From Mycolicibacterium crocinum (GTDB lineage Bacteria; Actinomycetota; Actinomycetes; Mycobacteriales; Mycobacteriaceae): a stretch of DNA of 64,000 nucleotides. Under the pieces are notes generated by a model. It ran no database searches and was not told the origin of the DNA. It worked only from the letters and a program-made list of their open reading frames with translations. The stretch lies in contig NZ_CP092362.2 in assembly GCF_022370635.2 (NCBI RefSeq), positions 5,580,001-5,644,000 on the forward strand, given 5' to 3'. Made by a program: the position numbers and the translations under genes. This document shows positions 35,114 to 42,589 of this stretch, piece by piece (position 1 is the stretch's first letter; every line of letters begins with the position of its first letter).

Positions 35114-35152
35114 AAGCGGCGGCGCCCCGAGGGGTCGCCGCCGCTTTCGTTT
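35114..35152. terminator. Terminator between lpqH and the convergent acyltransferase
   Basis: Perfect 11-bp stem (35114-35124 with 35136-35146) around an 11-base loop, followed by TCGTTT. It lies between two convergent stops and may serve both directions, although the T-rich tail favours lpqH. Confidence 0.8.
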
Positions 35153-35157
35153 GAGAC

Positions 35158-36522
35158 TTAGACCCCGACCGCCTTCTCCAGCGCGGCCAGCGAGTCCTCC
35201 AGTTGCGTGAGCAGTCGCTGTAGATGCGGGATGCTGCGCCGACAACCCACGAGTCCGAAGTCGAGGTTGTCGGCGTTGTTCGACATCGTGATGTTGAGGG
35301 CCTGCCCGTCCAGCGCGATCGACAGCGGATAGTTGCCGTCCAGGCGCGCACCGTGCCAGTACAGCGGCTCGCGGGCGCCGGGCACGTTCGAGATCACGAT
35401 GTTGAAGGGCGGCGCCGCCGCGGCGGCCAGCGCCGGAAGGAGGGTCAGCGCCAGCGGCGCCATGTTGAACGCCGACAGGGCCAGCTGCTGCATCTTTGGC
35501 AGCTGCAGGAACACCTCTTTGTTGCCACTGATCGAGTCGTGGATCGCCTCCAGCCGCTTGGCCGGGTCGCTCTGGTCGGTGGCCAGGCTGCACAGGATCG
35601 CGCCAACCTGGTTGCCGCCCTGGGAGTGATCGTCCTCGTCACGCAGGTTGACCGGCACCATCGCGATCAAGGGCTTGTCGGGCAGCGCGTCCTGCTCGAT
35701 CAGGTAGGCACGCAGCGCGCCTGCGCACATCGCCAGGATGACGTCGTTGACCGTGACGCCGGCGGCGGCCTCCTTGATCGCGATGATGCGTTTGAGCGGC
35801 CAGGACTGGGCCGCCACCCGCCGTGCCCCGCCGATCGGAACGTTGAACATCGTCTTGGGGGCCTCGAACGGCAGGGTCAGCTGCTGCTCGAGGAGGGCGC
35901 CGCGCACGATCGTCAATGCCGATGGCGCCAAGCCCGCGACCGAGCCGGCCGCTCGTACTAGTCCGCCGAGTGGCGAACCGCCGCTCTTGTCCTTGCTGCG
36001 TGGGCGGGGTCCGATCGTCCACGGCGCCCGGATCTCGTCGTCCTGCGGATCCGGCGACAGCGTGCGCTTGGTCAGCTTCATCGCCGAGACGCCGTCGAGC
36101 AGCGAATGGTGGATCTTGGTGTAGACGGCCACGCGGCCGTCGTTGAGGCCTTCGACCAGATGGGTCTCCCACAGCGGCCGGTGCCGGTCGAGGAGGCTGC
36201 CGTGCAGGCGCGAGGTCAGCTCAAGCAGTTCCCGGACCCGCCCCGGCTTGGGCAGCGCTGAGCGGCGTAGGTGGTACTCGAGGTCGATGTCGCGATCGAA
36301 AGCCCACGCCAAGTTGGCGATGCCGCCGAACAGCCTGCCGGGATGCTTGCGGAACGTGGGCTGTACGTCCTGATAGGTCAGCAGATCGTTGTAGATCTGA
36401 GCCAGGAACTCCGGGCCCATGTCGTCGGGTGGCTCGAACAGTTGCAGGCCACCGACGTGCATGGGATGTTCTCGGGACTCGGCCAGCAAGAACATCGAGT
36501 CGGTCGGTGAAATCAGCTCCAT
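35158..36522 (-). CDS. Wax ester synthase/diacylglycerol acyltransferase (WS/DGAT)
   Basis: A 454-residue acyl-CoA-dependent acyltransferase. The catalytic HHxxxDG motif is HHSLLDGVSAMKL (H138, H139, D143), preceded by PLWETHLVEGLNDGR, and the C-terminal part has MVPVNLRDEDDHSQGGNQ and FNIVISNVPGAREPLYWHG, both standard in mycobacterial Tgs proteins. It makes triacylglycerol or wax esters for storage. No operon partner; it converges on lpqH with a terminator between them. Which of the several mycobacterial Tgs paralogs it matches cannot be decided. Confidence 0.93.
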   Translation of the reverse strand: MELISPTDSMFLLAESREHPMHVGGLQLFEPPDDMGPEFLAQIYNDLLTYQDVQPTFRKHPGRLFGGIANLAWAFDRDIDLEYHLRRSALPKPGRVRELLELTSRLHGSLLDRHRPLWETHLVEGLNDGRVAVYTKIHHSLLDGVSAMKLTKRTLSPDPQDDEIRAPWTIGPRPRSKDKSGGSPLGGLVRAAGSVAGLAPSALTIVRGALLEQQLTLPFEAPKTMFNVPIGGARRVAAQSWPLKRIIAIKEAAAGVTVNDVILAMCAGALRAYLIEQDALPDKPLIAMVPVNLRDEDDHSQGGNQVGAILCSLATDQSDPAKRLEAIHDSISGNKEVFLQLPKMQQLALSAFNMAPLALTLLPALAAAAAPPFNIVISNVPGAREPLYWHGARLDGNYPLSIALDGQALNITMSNNADNLDFGLVGCRRSIPHLQRLLTQLEDSLAALEKAVGV

Positions 36523-36608
36523 CGATGACCTCCGCGTCGATTTCTATCCCGTGTGCCCATTACACCGGCTCGCCACACAGATGTCGTCGCGCAGGAGACC
36601 CGCTTGGG

Positions 36609-36884
36609 TCAGCGGTGGCCGCCGCCCCCGCCGCCTCCACCGCTGTGGTTGCCACCGTTCCACCCCGGCTCGGCGACTTCGGCCTCGGTGAGCTGATCGC
36701 TGGTGTCGGGAATGATCGTCGGAGCGCAGTCCATCGAGAAGCTGTCCTCGGTATCGGTATCCGCGCATTGGGCCGCCAGCCGCGGCGCGGGGTCAGCGAC
36801 GGCGAAGACGGCGACCGCCGGGGCGGTCGCGATTGCCAATCCGATTGCCACATAGAGCATCCGGCGAGTGGTAGCGGTCGTCAT
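36609..36884 (-). CDS. Small secreted or anchored protein with Gly/His tail
   Basis: A 91-residue protein with an N-terminal hydrophobic export segment (RRMLYVAIGLAIATAPAVAV, cleavage near VADPAP). The mature part has two cysteines (LAAQCADTD and SMDCAPT), an acidic middle and a tail NHSGGGGGGGGHR. I do not recognise a family. It stands alone between the acyltransferase and the next secreted gene. Confidence 0.6.
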   Translation of the reverse strand: MTTATTRRMLYVAIGLAIATAPAVAVFAVADPAPRLAAQCADTDTEDSFSMDCAPTIIPDTSDQLTEAEVAEPGWNGGNHSGGGGGGGGHR

Positions 36885-37009
36885 CTCAAACCCCCTGGCC
36901 TACAGCGCTGCGTTTCCAAAGGGCCAGCGTAGGTGAGGTTCCTGGGAATCGCGCGGCGTCCTCGCCGATTCACAGCGATGGCGCAGCGGGTCACCCTGCG
37001 CGCCAGGCG

Positions 37010-37438
37010 TCAGCCGGCTGTGCCGATGCCGCTTCTGGAGATCGTGAATCCGCGCCCGCCCGTGGTGCAGGTGACCCCGCTCTCCTCGGAGAGGCACCTG
37101 AATTGTCCCAGTGCCATCGTCTTGCCGTAGGCGAGCATGGGGATGCCCGGCGCCGCATTGCCCAGGCAGGTCATGCCCGTGCAGGACTTGAATGTGCCGT
37201 CATTGGCCAGCGTCACCGACTGGGGCGGAGTGTCGGTCTGGCAGTACACATCGTCCTGACCGACGCGGCCGCCGGTGTTCATCTCGCAACTGATGTTGCG
37301 CGACGGTGAGTAGAAGCCGCAGTACTGGCCGACTGTTGTGCACACCGAATCGTCGGCTCCGGCGCTAGGCGCGCTGAGGATCGAGCCCACAACGAAAGCG
37401 GTTGTCGCTGCGACACATACACGAGCCCACAGGTCCAT
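37010..37438 (-). CDS. Secreted cysteine-rich protein, DUF6636-like
   Basis: A 142-residue exported protein: signal MDLWARVCVAATTAFVVGS with cleavage near SAGADDS, then seven cysteines in the mature part. The segment CGFYSPSRNISCEMNTG resembles the SPSxNIxC pattern of a secreted actinobacterial family (DUF6636 as I recall), and GQFRCLSEESGVTCTTGGRG repeats the theme. Four disulfide-linked loops are plausible. I choose ATG 37438 for the signal peptide; the frame is open to 37495. It lies 56 bp downstream of the DUF4926 gene on the same strand, so co-transcription with the toxin cassette is possible but unproven. Confidence 0.7.
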   Translation of the reverse strand: MDLWARVCVAATTAFVVGSILSAPSAGADDSVCTTVGQYCGFYSPSRNISCEMNTGGRVGQDDVYCQTDTPPQSVTLANDGTFKSCTGMTCLGNAAPGIPMLAYGKTMALGQFRCLSEESGVTCTTGGRGFTISRSGIGTAG

Positions 37439-37494
37439 GCTCACTACCTTCGCTGAAGATCCGGGGATGCGCTGACAATCGGGCAAACCAAGCA

Positions 37495-37710
37495 TCAGCC
37501 CTCAGCGCGCCACGTGACTTCGATGTCCTCACGCTTGAGGGTGACCAACGCTTGGGTGACGCCGTCGGCGTCGGCGAATTCCACTTCATAGGCCGGCGGG
37601 AGCCCGGCATCGCGATAGACCATCACGACCGTCCCCTGAGCGCCGGTGGGCAGGTCATGCTGTGGCAGTGGCCGCAGCAAGCGGACGACGTCGTTCTCCT
37701 GTGGCGCCAT
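37495..37710 (-). CDS. DUF4926-like small protein, probable immunity protein
   Basis: A 71-residue protein: NDVVRLLRPLPQHDLPTGAQ, then GTVVMVYRD, YEVEFADADG and LVTLKREDIEV, the beta-rich pattern of DUF4926. The ATG at 37710 lies 13 bp after the stop of the large toxin-like gene; the open frame upstream to 37788 overlaps that gene and is rejected. DUF4926 genes are commonly found beside DUF6883 genes in other bacteria, as I recall, which fits a toxin/immunity pair. It has no signal peptide, as expected of a cytoplasmic protector. Confidence 0.75.
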   Translation of the reverse strand: MAPQENDVVRLLRPLPQHDLPTGAQGTVVMVYRDAGLPPAYEVEFADADGVTQALVTLKREDIEVTWRAEG

Positions 37711-37723
37711 GTCACCCACTTTC

Positions 37724-39079
37724 TCATCGCTTCGTCGGGATGGCGGTGACCAGCCGCACGACCCCATCATTGTTGCGAATGAAGGCAAAAGTCACCTCGA
37801 TAGTTTTGCCATTCGCGCCGGTGATGGGTATTACCTGGTTGTACTTGGTCCCGTACTCAGTAACGCCTGTCTCAACCGCCTTGGCTGGATCAAAAACGAT
37901 CTGCCTCTGAAGATCTGCGGCGTTCTCGCGGGTGAAGCCCAGAGCCTGCTCGAACCACTTCGCCTTGGGTCCGCCCGTCGGGTGATCGGGATTGAGTAGA
38001 TACTTTTCCAGCTTGTCTTTCACACTCTGCTCAGCGAGTCTCTGCGCCTCTGCGGCCTCGGCCCGTGTGGCACCGCGACCCGCGACTTCGGCAGCGAAGA
38101 TCGTCGGTCGCGCCGCCAACAGCGGCCCCAGTTCGGTGATAGACCGCGCCGCAAAGCCAGCCGCGCTGACCGCTGGGAGCGCCGAAAGCTCAGCAGCTGC
38201 CCGGAATTCGCGGATGATCGTCACGATACGAGCGCCGGTGGCCGTCAGTCGCGACACATCGACGACTTTCGATACCGCTTCGCTAGCGCCCGCGGTGAAC
38301 GGAATCAGGACCGCGGCGATCACCTCGCTCACCGCAACAGTCGCGCCGAGAACCAACATCTCGTGGATGATCTTGGAGTGGGCGTCATCGATGGTCTGCG
38401 CATAGCTTGAACACACTTTGGCTGCATCGTCGAAGCCATCAGCGGTTCCCGAAATGTGGTCCCGCACCATCGTGCAGTTCTTGATCAGATCTGGAAACTC
38501 TGGAGACTTTTGATCGAGCAATGGTGCAATGGCGCCCATCGAGCTCGGCCCGCCGTTGACCAACTGGCCCGATGCACGCAGGCCCCGAGCCGACACCGCG
38601 TTGCTCCAGGCATCCGCGGCGGCCCGCAATTTGTCCTGGTGCCCGTTCGGCCATAGCTCGCCTTCGACATACGCGGAAATGGTGTGCCACCAACCCGGCA
38701 CATCTGCATGGCCGCCCTCCGCGGACGGGATTGTCGGCTCCGGGAACGCCGGTGCTCCCATCGGGGGCATCTCAAGCACCGTCTCGTTGTTGATGGCCGA
38801 CTGTCCGTCCGCGTTCAGGTGATTTACCCCGGTTGCAAACAGCAGGTCTGAACATTGGCCAGCACCCTGTACGTCCGCGGCGGCAGACTTCATCAGTGCC
38901 TTCGCCAACGGGTCGTATCTGGCGGCCCACGCGTGCGCGCCGGTGTCGGTTCCCGCCATGCCGGCCGAACCGTTCAGGGAACTCGCAAGTCCGGTAACGG
39001 CAGCACCGGCAGAGGTGCGGACGCTGGTAAAGACGCGCGCCGAAGAGAACAGAGCTTCTGAGTCGACGTCCCTCGTCAC
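37724..39079 (-). CDS. Putative type VII-secreted polymorphic toxin with C-terminal DUF6883-like domain
   Basis: A 451-residue protein. Residues 1-100 carry the actinobacterial ESX-effector N-terminal pattern (NGSAGMAGTDTGAHAWAARYD, cut as GMAGTD and WAARYDPLA, then ATGVNHLNADG). Residues about 128-160 hold WWHTISAYVEGELWPNGH, including YVEGE, which fits the YxxxD/E export signal, and a helical WPNG/DKLRAAADAW segment. Residues about 240-270 are hydrophobic (LVLGATVAVSEVIAAVLIPF), possibly for membrane passage. Residues about 353-451 (KLEKYLLNPDHPTGGPKAKW, FAFIRNNDGVVRLVTAIP) look like DUF6883. I prefer the GTG at 39079, which overlaps the upstream stop as GTGA; another GTG is at 39085. The activity is unknown. 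Confidence 0.8.
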   Translation of the reverse strand: MTRDVDSEALFSSARVFTSVRTSAGAAVTGLASSLNGSAGMAGTDTGAHAWAARYDPLAKALMKSAAADVQGAGQCSDLLFATGVNHLNADGQSAINNETVLEMPPMGAPAFPEPTIPSAEGGHADVPGWWHTISAYVEGELWPNGHQDKLRAAADAWSNAVSARGLRASGQLVNGGPSSMGAIAPLLDQKSPEFPDLIKNCTMVRDHISGTADGFDDAAKVCSSYAQTIDDAHSKIIHEMLVLGATVAVSEVIAAVLIPFTAGASEAVSKVVDVSRLTATGARIVTIIREFRAAAELSALPAVSAAGFAARSITELGPLLAARPTIFAAEVAGRGATRAEAAEAQRLAEQSVKDKLEKYLLNPDHPTGGPKAKWFEQALGFTRENAADLQRQIVFDPAKAVETGVTEYGTKYNQVIPITGANGKTIEVTFAFIRNNDGVVRLVTAIPTKR

Positions 39080-39363
39080 GGCCACATTCCGCAGTTGACC
39101 TCGCCGACTCGGGTGTAGTTGCGATGGGCCAAACTGGCGCTTTCTCGAAGGAAGTCTGCCGATTCACGCAGTTCCCGGCTCAAGCGCAGCCAGGTCTCGT
39201 GGTACTCACGTTCGCTCTCTACCCCCTGGCCCAGCCACGTCCCATGTAGCTCGACGATTTCCTGGTCGACCGCGGCGGCGATCTCTTCTGCGCGCCTGTT
39301 GAATGCGGCCAGGCGGTCGGCGAATGACAGAAGCTCGTCGAGGTTTACCGCGTAGCGACTCAT
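39076..39363 (-). CDS. WXG100-type small ESX protein, second of pair
   Basis: A 95-residue helical hairpin protein: helix one LDELLSFADRLAAFNRRAEE, turn TWLGQG (WxG), helix two from SEREYHETWLRLSREL to about residue 80. There is one cysteine near the end (VNCGMWP). Size and fold match EsxA/EsxB relatives, which form heterodimers with an adjacent partner and escort larger substrates through ESX systems. It overlaps the upstream WXG100 gene (ATGA) and the toxin-like gene (GTGA), so all three are translationally coupled. I see no clear YxxxD/E motif in it. Confidence 0.82.
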   Translation of the reverse strand: MSRYAVNLDELLSFADRLAAFNRRAEEIAAAVDQEIVELHGTWLGQGVESEREYHETWLRLSRELRESADFLRESASLAHRNYTRVGEVNCGMWP

Positions 39364-39677
39364 GTGAGTCCGCCGCCCGCATATACGCCGCCGAGCGCTT
39401 GGCTGGCTTGATTCTCATGCTCGGTGAGGAGCGCCGCTGACTGAACGAGCAGCCGCGAATGTTCTTGCAGGACAGCCGTTACGACGTTCGCGTCCTCGTG
39501 CCAATCGTCCCATGCGATCTCATATGCAGACCCGGCTTTGCCGATCCACGTCGCAGTCAGTTCGCCCCAACTACGGCGAATGTCCTCAAGCTCCCTGGCC
39601 AGATCGTCAGCGCGATTCGCGAGCGACTGAGCCGTCGTCACAGTCTCCTGGATCTGCATCCGCAATACACCGGCCAT
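39360..39677 (-). CDS. WXG100-type small ESX protein, first of pair
   Basis: A 105-residue protein with two long helices around TWIGKAG: QETVTTAQSLANRADDLARE before, AYEIAWDDWHEDANVVTAVL after, and a glycine-rich tail. This is the WXG100 fold. Start taken at ATG 39677; a TTG two codons earlier and an ATG at 39659 are alternatives. It is the first gene of the four-gene cassette and its stop overlaps the next start by four bases. A 16-bp palindrome lies about 75 bp upstream. Confidence 0.8.
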   Translation of the reverse strand: MAGVLRMQIQETVTTAQSLANRADDLARELEDIRRSWGELTATWIGKAGSAYEIAWDDWHEDANVVTAVLQEHSRLLVQSAALLTEHENQASQALGGVYAGGGLT

Positions 39678-39750
39678 GGCCAACCCCAGTCATCGAAGTA
39701 GCGCTTCAGATCTCAAGTCAAAGTCATCACCGGGGCGTGTTCAACTCACC

Positions 39751-39766
39751 CTGCGTCGCGACGCAG
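39751..39766. promoter_or_regulatory. Perfect 16-bp palindrome upstream of the ESX toxin cassette
   Basis: CTGCGTCGCGACGCAG, perfectly self-complementary, 74 bp before the first WXG100 start and in the only intergenic space before the cassette. Probable binding site for a dimeric regulator; none is encoded beside it. Confidence 0.45.
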
Positions 39767-39849
39767 CCAAACTGGTCGCGCCGAGCGTGCAGGTTGTCGT
39801 CGAGATCTGAGGCCGACATCGACAAGAGGCCGCACTCTCGGCGAATGAC

Positions 39850-39884
39850 AAAAGCCTCGGAACCCACCCAAGGGTTCCGAGGCT
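39850..39884 (-). terminator. Intrinsic terminator of tRNA-Ser(CGA)
   Basis: Perfect 13-bp stem (39872-39884 with 39853-39865) and a 6-base loop, followed on the minus strand by a T-run (complement of AAAA at 39850-39853). It begins seven bases after the tRNA 3' end. Confidence 0.88.
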
Positions 39885-39890
39885 GTATGG

Positions 39891-39978
39891 CGGTGGCGGA
39901 GGGATTTGAACCCTCGGACGGGGGTTACCCGTCACACGCTTTCGAGGCGTGCTCCTTAGGCCGCTCGGACACGCCACC
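39891..39978 (-). tRNA. tRNA-Ser, anticodon CGA
   Basis: Acceptor stem: 5' GGTGGCG (39978-39972) with 3' CGCCACC (39898-39892), discriminator G. Anticodon loop CTCGAAA with CGA at 39944-39942, reading UCG. The long variable arm (GACGGG...CCCGTC) and T-loop GGTTCAAATCC mark a class II serine tRNA. CCA is not encoded. In M. tuberculosis the tRNA at this place lies next to integrase remnants as I recall, making it a plausible island insertion site. Confidence 0.96.
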
Positions 39979-40006
39979 GCCGAAGAGCTTACGTCCCGCA
40001 GGCTGG

Positions 40007-40468
40007 CTAACCCAAATCGCGCTGACGAGCGAAAAAGCCCTCCAACAGCGCCGCGCACTCCTCGGCCAGTACTCCCCCGCGCACCTCCGGCCGATGCGTC
40101 AACCGCCGGTCGCGCACCAGATCCCAAAGTGAGCCAGCCGCACCGGTTTTGGGCTCCCACGCCCCGAACACCACCCGCGACACCCGGGCCATCACCAACG
40201 CACCCGCACACATCGTGCACGGCTCGACGGTCACGGCGAGCGTCGCGCCCTCCAGCCGCCAACCGTCGCCGTACACCCGCGCAGCCGCCCGCAACGCCAG
40301 GATCTCGGCGTGCGCTGTCGGGTCGCCGAGCTGCTCACGGGCATTGGCGGCGCGGGCCAGCTCAGTGCCGTCCGGCCCGAACACCACCGCGCCGATCGGC
40401 ACGTCCTCCGGCCCGGCCAACCGCGCAGCATCGAGAGCCGCGCGGATCAGCTCAGAATCAGCCGTCAC
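40007..40468 (-). CDS. tadA: tRNA-specific adenosine deaminase
   Basis: A 153-residue deaminase. The zinc and catalytic motif is DPTAHAEILALR (HAE) with VTVEPCTMCAGAL (PCxxC), and VSRVVFGAWEPKTGAAGS is typical of TadA. It converts A34 to inosine in tRNA-Arg(ACG). It begins at GTG 40468, overlapping the stop of the upstream associated gene by four bases; the open frame to 40900 lies within that gene. Order tRNA-Ser, tadA, associated protein, tyrA matches Rv3752c-Rv3754. Confidence 0.95.
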   Translation of the reverse strand: MTADSELIRAALDAARLAGPEDVPIGAVVFGPDGTELARAANAREQLGDPTAHAEILALRAAARVYGDGWRLEGATLAVTVEPCTMCAGALVMARVSRVVFGAWEPKTGAAGSLWDLVRDRRLTHRPEVRGGVLAEECAALLEGFFARQRDLG

Positions 40469-41013
40469 CGATCGAGGCGGTCGAGCACTGCGGACAGCTC
40501 GTCGGCGAACCCCATCTCTCGGGCGATCCGGCCGAGCTGTTCGTCGGCATACAGATCGGTCTCGTCGAGGATCACGCTCAGCACCGGCTCGGGCAGGCCG
40601 ATATCGGCCAGCACGCCAAGGTCGCCCTCCTCGAAGGGGTCCGCATCCTCGAGATCTTCCGGTGAAATATCGGCGTCCAGAGTCTCCAGGGCCTCGGCAG
40701 CAATGTCGTAATCCAGCGCCGCCGTCGCGTCCGACAGCAGCAACCGAGTGCCGGCCGGGGCCGGCCGCACGATCAGAAAGAACTCGTCGTCGATGTCCAA
40801 CAGCCCGAATACGGCGCCGGCACTCCGCAGTTCTCGCAACTCCGTCTCGGCAGCAGTCAGGCTGGTCAAAACCTTGGCGCTCATGGCGGAGCAACGCCAT
40901 TTGCCGTCCTCGCGGACCACGGCCACCCCGAAGCCATCCGGGGCCTCCGACCCGGGGCTGTTCTGGGCGCGCTGTGCCTCCATGGGCGCATACGCTAGTC
41001 GCTGATCAGGCAT
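40465..41013 (-). CDS. tRNA adenosine deaminase-associated protein
   Basis: A 182-residue acidic protein (172 if it starts at the ATG at 40983, which lacks a better ribosome-binding site). Recognisable pieces are DGFGVAVVREDGKWRCSAMS, the DIDDEFFLIVRP strand and the acidic stretch LDADISPEDLEDADPFEEGD. It is an actinobacterial family always found directly before tadA and probably supports or regulates the deaminase, but no mechanism is established. It overlaps tadA by four bases and is divergent from tyrA. Confidence 0.85.
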   Translation of the reverse strand: MPDQRLAYAPMEAQRAQNSPGSEAPDGFGVAVVREDGKWRCSAMSAKVLTSLTAAETELRELRSAGAVFGLLDIDDEFFLIVRPAPAGTRLLLSDATAALDYDIAAEALETLDADISPEDLEDADPFEEGDLGVLADIGLPEPVLSVILDETDLYADEQLGRIAREMGFADELSAVLDRLDR

Positions 41014-41064
41014 TTTGACCAGGTACCCGTCTGCTACGCCGTGTTGGTATGCCAACCTGGACAG

Positions 41065-42024
41065 GTGACAAAGACACCCGTGTGTGTACTCGGGCTCGGG
41101 CTCATCGGCGGCTCGGTATTGCGCGCGGCGGTCGCCGCCGGACGTCAAGCCTTCGGCTACAACCGGTCCGTCGAGGGTGCGCAAGCGGCCCGGTTCGACG
41201 GCTTCTCCGCCACCACCGAACTCACCGAGGCACTGGAGTGGGCCGCCGAGCGTGAGGCGCTGATCGTCCTCGCCGTGCCCATGCCCGCGGTGTCGCAGTT
41301 GCTCGGCCACATCAAGGACGTCGCCGGCGAGTGCCCGCTCACCGATGTCATCAGCGTCAAGGGCGCCGTCCTCGAGGAGGTGCGCAAGGCCGGCCTGCTC
41401 GACCGCTACGTCGGGGGCCATCCGATGGCCGGTACCGCTCACTCAGGCTGGAGCGCCGGTGACGCCCGCATGTTCGTCGGCGCGCCATGGGTTCTCACTG
41501 TCGACGAGCACGTCGACGCCCGGGTGTGGGAGCAGGTGATGACCCTGGCGCTGGATTGCCAGGCCGTGGTGGTCCCCGCCAAATCCGACGAGCACGACGC
41601 GGCAGCGGCAAGCATCTCGCACCTGCCGCACCTGTTGGCCGAGGCCCTGGCCGAGACGGCCGGCGAGGTGCCGCTGGCGTTTGCCTTGGCGGCCGGCTCA
41701 TTCCGGGACGGCACCCGCGTCGCGGCCACGGCCCCGGATCTCGTGCGGGCCATGTGCGAGGCGAACGCCGATCAGCTGCTGCCTGCTCTGGACCGCGCGC
41801 TGGAACTGCTGAACCAGGCGCGCGAATCGTTGGCGGAAAAGGGCTCGGTGGCCGAACTCGTGGAGGGCGGCCACGCCGCTCGGGCCCGCTACGACAGCTT
41901 CTCGCGCCCGCAGATCGTCACCATTGCGATCGGTGAGGAAGGCTGGCGCTCGGAACTCGCGGCCGCCGGTCGCGCCGGCGGCGTGATCAGATCCGCTCTG
42001 CCAGTCCTGGGTAGTCGACGATGA
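41065..42024 (+). CDS. tyrA: Prephenate dehydrogenase
   Basis: A 319-residue NAD(P)-dependent enzyme of tyrosine synthesis, converting prephenate to 4-hydroxyphenylpyruvate. The dinucleotide fold is CVLGLGLIGGSVLRAA, followed by YVGGHPMAGTAHSGW and the helical dimerisation domain with SHLPHLLAEALAETA and FRDGTRVAATAPDL. I prefer the GTG at 41065; a GTG at 41041 would add eight residues. Syntenic with Rv3754. Its last 38 bases overlap the convergent glycolipid-binding gene. Confidence 0.93.
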   Translation: MTKTPVCVLGLGLIGGSVLRAAVAAGRQAFGYNRSVEGAQAARFDGFSATTELTEALEWAAEREALIVLAVPMPAVSQLLGHIKDVAGECPLTDVISVKGAVLEEVRKAGLLDRYVGGHPMAGTAHSGWSAGDARMFVGAPWVLTVDEHVDARVWEQVMTLALDCQAVVVPAKSDEHDAAAASISHLPHLLAEALAETAGEVPLAFALAAGSFRDGTRVAATAPDLVRAMCEANADQLLPALDRALELLNQARESLAEKGSVAELVEGGHAARARYDSFSRPQIVTIAIGEEGWRSELAAAGRAGGVIRSALPVLGSRR

Positions 42025-42589
42025 ATCCGTCGGAGTCGACGGTGATCGTGGTGTCGGCGACCGGCGAGTGCAGCTTGATGCCGTCTCCGCTGTTCGGACC
42101 GGAACTGCCGTAGCTGATCGTGGCCTGCTTGACGGTCAGGTCGGGCAAACTCACGTAGACCACCGGCAGCGTCACCGAGTCGACCCGCTGATACAACCCG
42201 GTGCGCCGGATCGGCAGAGCGTTGAAGAACGGGCTGAAGACGACGTCGACGTCGAGTGCACCCTCGTAGGCTCCGCGCGACTGGCCCTGGTGATCGGTGA
42301 TCAGCCACATGTTTTCCTCGTCGCGGGCGATCGACAGCTGCCGATCCCGCTCGGCGAGGGTGACGCTCATGGACAGCCGTTTGGTCGCGCCGGTCTCGTC
42401 GGTCACCAGGTCGTAGGACGCGCTGAAGGCCGGGTTCGTGGCGGCGGCGGCGGCCACGATCCGGCCGTACGCCTTGATCCGATTACCCGATAGCTGAACC
42501 CGGGCCGATTCCATCCGCGAATCGTCGTGGGCGCGCCAGGTCAGGATCGCCGGCCAGGCGCTTTCTGTCGCATCGTTGGCTGCACTCAC
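41987..42589 (-). CDS. Putative glycolipid-binding protein (Rv3755c type)
   Basis: A 200-residue protein with no signal peptide. Pieces such as ILTWRAHDDSRMESARVQL, DRQLSIARDEENMWLI, YEGALDVDVVFSPFFNALPI and YVSLPDLTVKQATISY fit the family named putative glycolipid-binding (PF06475). Biochemistry is unknown. The GTG at 42589 overlaps the stop of proZ (GTGA), placing it last in the proXVWZ transcript. Its 3' end overlaps tyrA on the other strand by 38 bp. Confidence 0.82.
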   Translation of the reverse strand: MSAANDATESAWPAILTWRAHDDSRMESARVQLSGNRIKAYGRIVAAAAATNPAFSASYDLVTDETGATKRLSMSVTLAERDRQLSIARDEENMWLITDHQGQSRGAYEGALDVDVVFSPFFNALPIRRTGLYQRVDSVTLPVVYVSLPDLTVKQATISYGSSGPNSGDGIKLHSPVADTTITVDSDGFIVDYPGLAERI

